Of a stretch of DNA of 64,000 nt, positions 62,125 to 64,000 are shown in pieces. Below the pieces are notes generated by a model. That model searched no databases. It was given only the letters and a program-made list of their open reading frames with translations, and was not told where the DNA came from. Origin of the DNA: Paracoccus stylophorae (GTDB lineage Bacteria; Pseudomonadota; Alphaproteobacteria; Rhodobacterales; Rhodobacteraceae); the NCBI RefSeq assembly GCF_028553765.1, contig NZ_CP067134.1:3391001-3455000 (forward strand). Reading direction: 5' to 3'. The first letter of the stretch is position 1. Each line of letters opens with the position of its first letter. Both the position numbers and the translations under genes were made by a program.

Positions 62125-63909
62125 ATGCAGGGGGCAAGCGCGATCCTGCGGCGGCTTTCGCCCGTGCGGCCATGGTTCCGCAACCGGACGGCGGCATCGT
62201 GGAAAGCCGATGCCTATGCCGGGCTGACCAACGCCACCATCGTCCTGCCGCAGGGCGTCGCCTTTGCCATCATCGCGGGCCTGCCGCCGGAATACGGGCT
62301 GTTCACCGCGATCATCGTCACCGTCGTCGCGGCGCTGTGGGGGTCGTCGCAGGTCATGGTCTCGGGGCCGACAACGGCGATTTCCGCCGTGCTGTTCGCC
62401 TCGCTCAGCGGTCTGGCCATCCCCGGCAGCGAAACCTATATCGCGCTTGCGCTGGTGCTGACCTTTCTGGTCGGCGTTCTGCAACTGTCCGCCGGGCTGG
62501 CGGGGCTGGGCGGGCTGATCGCTTTCATCTCGCATTCCGTCATCGTCGGCTTCACCGCCGCCGCCGCGGTGCTGATCGCGGTGTCCCAGCTTGGGCCGGC
62601 CCTGGGGCTTCCGGGCGGGACCGGCGGCGTGCTGCACCGGCTGACCGGGATCGGCGCGGATATCGGCGCGGTCAATCCCAACGCGGTCATCATCGCGGGC
62701 GTGACGCTGGTCAGCCTGATTATCCTGGCCCGGATCAGCCGGCGTCTGCCGGGCTATATCATCGCGCTGGTCGTCGGATCGCTTACGGCCATCGCGCTTG
62801 GGGCCGAGGCATCGGGCGTGGCGATGTTTGCGCCGCTGGATGCCGCCCTGCCCCGCTTTGGCGCGCCCGCGCTGGACATGGACACCATCGGCACGCTTCT
62901 GCCCGCCGCCGTCGCCGTCGCGTTCGTGGGCCTGCTGGAGGCGATCTCGATCGGCAAATCCTTCGCCATCCGGCGCGGCGAGACCTATGATTCCAACCAG
63001 GAAATGGTCGGTCAGGGCCTGTCCAACCTGACCGGCAGCTTCTTTCAGTGCTATGCCGGGTCGGGGTCCTTCACGCGGTCGGGCCTGAACGCGGAAAGCG
63101 GTGCGACCTCGCCCATGTCGGCGATCTTCGCGGCCGGGTTTCTGGCCGTGCTGCTGGTCCTGCTGGCACCGTTCGTGCGGTTCGTGCCGGTGCCGGCGAT
63201 GGCGGCGATCATCCTCTATGTCGCGTGGAAACTGATCAACGTGGCCGAGATCCGCCATATCGTGGCCACCAGCCGGTCCGAGACCTTCATCCTTGGCGCC
63301 ACGTTCCTGACCGGCATCCTGTCGGAACTGGATTTCGCGATCCTCGTGGGCGTCGTCGCGTCGCTGTCGGTGTTCCTGAACAAAAGCGCCCATCCGCTGG
63401 TCGCGGTCGGGGCGCCGACCGAGGTGAACGGTCGCCGCGTCTTTCGCAACGCCGAAAAGTTCGACCTGCCGCAATGCCCGCAGATCCGCTTCGTGCGGAT
63501 CGAGGGGCCGCTGTTCTTCGCCTCGGTCGAGCATGTCGAGCGGGAGTTCCGGCGGATGGAGGAAAAGGACGGCTTCAAGACCTGCATCCTGAACCTCAAG
63601 GGCGTGGGCAAGATCGACCTTGCCGGCGCCGATTTCATCCTGTCCGAGGCGCGCCGCGCGCGCGCCCACGGTCAGGACCTGCGCCTGATCGCCGCCAATC
63701 CGGAGGTTCTGACCGTTCTGGAACGGCTGCATTGTCTTGACGTTCTGGGGCCGGAAAACGTGCATCCGCACAAATCCGACGCGATCCGTCCGGCGGTGGC
63801 GGCGGCAGCGGATTCGATCTGCGCCTCGTGCGACATAAGATGTTTCCGGGAATGTCGCGACAAGCCCGGCGCGGAAAGACACGCCGCCGAAAGCACCGCA
63901 TCCGCCTGA
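62125..63909 (+). CDS. SulP-family inorganic anion transporter with STAS domain and Cys-rich tail
   Basis: Transporter of 594 aa. A membrane domain of about 10-14 helices (LPQGVAFAIIAGLPPEYGLF; VMVSGPTTAISAVLFAS; SFFQCYAGSGSFTRSGLNAE) is followed by a C-terminal STAS domain (~residues 440-550; FVRIEGPLFFASVEHVEREF, ILNLKGVGKIDLAGADF). The last 35 residues carry CASCDIRCFREC, a C-x2-C-x3-C-x3-C cluster I do not know as standard in SulP proteins. It starts four bases after the sulfatase stop and may move the sulfate released by that enzyme. Direction of transport cannot be read. Confidence 0.9.
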   Translation: MQGASAILRRLSPVRPWFRNRTAASWKADAYAGLTNATIVLPQGVAFAIIAGLPPEYGLFTAIIVTVVAALWGSSQVMVSGPTTAISAVLFASLSGLAIPGSETYIALALVLTFLVGVLQLSAGLAGLGGLIAFISHSVIVGFTAAAAVLIAVSQLGPALGLPGGTGGVLHRLTGIGADIGAVNPNAVIIAGVTLVSLIILARISRRLPGYIIALVVGSLTAIALGAEASGVAMFAPLDAALPRFGAPALDMDTIGTLLPAAVAVAFVGLLEAISIGKSFAIRRGETYDSNQEMVGQGLSNLTGSFFQCYAGSGSFTRSGLNAESGATSPMSAIFAAGFLAVLLVLLAPFVRFVPVPAMAAIILYVAWKLINVAEIRHIVATSRSETFILGATFLTGILSELDFAILVGVVASLSVFLNKSAHPLVAVGAPTEVNGRRVFRNAEKFDLPQCPQIRFVRIEGPLFFASVEHVEREFRRMEEKDGFKTCILNLKGVGKIDLAGADFILSEARRARAHGQDLRLIAANPEVLTVLERLHCLDVLGPENVHPHKSDAIRPAVAAAADSICASCDIRCFRECRDKPGAERHAAESTASA

Positions 63910-63932
63910 CCCGCAGATGACGCACGCAACGG

Positions 63933-63978
63933 CGCGGATCGGGGGCCGGCGCCGCCCGGCGCCGGCCCCCGATCCGCG
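63933..63978. terminator. long perfect hairpin after the SulP gene
   Basis: A 21-bp perfect stem (63933-63953 with 63958-63978) with a 4-base GCCC loop, 23 bases after the SulP stop. GC-rich, no T-run. Works in both directions and separates the operon from what seems to be a convergent gene at the window edge. Confidence 0.75.
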
Positions 63979-64000
63979 TCAGTCCACGATGGTCAGACCG
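63979..64000 (-). CDS. possible 3' end of a minus-strand gene
   Basis: Immediately beyond the hairpin the minus strand reads GLTIVD followed by TGA (63981-63979). Only six codons are visible. A convergent gene here would fit the bidirectional hairpin, but the fragment is too short to identify or to be sure of. Confidence 0.3.

Noticed and set aside
61771..63882. 703-codon minus-strand open frame opposite the sulfatase and SulP genes
   Set aside because: Sulfatase and SulP have catalytic and domain motifs on the plus strand; the minus frame is Arg/His/Gln-rich filler.

Overview
The window reads as chromosomal DNA of a high-GC alphaproteobacterium, most likely a Rhodobacterales member close to Paracoccus. 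This is inferred from gene content and style, not from a marker gene. Most genes are GC-rich, and operons are packed with 1-4 base stop/start overlaps (ATGA, GTGA, TGATG). Characteristic families are present: two TRAP systems, a malonate mat operon, haem hmu genes, SorAB-type sulfite dehydrogenase, and a Hint-domain protein. I saw no rRNA, tRNA, CRISPR array, transposase or phage gene. Base composition is uniform except for one AT-richer stretch inside a glycosyltransferase gene at about 45.8-47.6 kb.

Layout: 1-5.2 kb (-) is a beta-oxidation operon (fadE, thiolase, FadJ-like multienzyme cut by the window edge). 5.3-8.5 kb (-) holds flavin oxidoreductase, DUF1365 and cyclopropane-fatty-acid synthase genes for membrane-lipid modification. 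mobA follows at 8.7-9.3 kb. 9.5-11.9 kb (+) is exbB-exbD-exbD-tonB. 12.0-14.8 kb (+) is a GlcNAc kinase / GntR-UTRA regulator / nagA set. 14.9-16.7 kb holds a YgiC-like and YgiB-like pair, and 17.1 kb a Crp/Fnr regulator. 18.0-24.8 kb (+) is a seven-gene, translationally coupled surface-glycan locus: three GT2, one GT4, an acyl-CoA-dehydrogenase-like protein, a PIG-L deacetylase and a NodS-like methyltransferase. A Hint protein follows.

26.1-32.6 kb is a malonate module: TRAP transporter matPQM, malonyl-CoA decarboxylase and malonyl-CoA synthetase, with divergent matR and a palindromic operator between them. 32.6-38.5 kb is haem uptake: hmuSTUV (-) and the receptor hmuR (+), divergent around an iron-box-like site. 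It depends on TonB energy from the 9.5 kb operon, whose promoter carries a similar site. 38.6-49 kb is a second surface-polysaccharide region: ugd, a methyltransferase/coiled-coil protein, two GT2s, a small methyltransferase-like protein and a large chimeric glycosyltransferase.

49.2-50.9 kb is sorAB for periplasmic sulfite oxidation, and 51-55 kb holds two MFS transporters flanking a baeRF-type protein. 55.2-56.5 kb is hmgA. 56.6-63.9 kb is an IclR regulator divergent from a TAXI-TRAP transporter, a sulfatase and a SulP anion transporter, plausibly for uptake and desulfation of an unknown sulfate ester. The TAXI binding-protein gene carries a one-base frameshift.

The most interesting points are the NodC/NodB/NodS-like logic of the 18-25 kb locus, the twin ExbD proteins of which one has lost its membrane aspartate, the frameshift in the TAXI gene, the chimeric AT-rich glycosyltransferase, a hairpin over the sorA start, and a cysteine-motif tail on the SulP protein.
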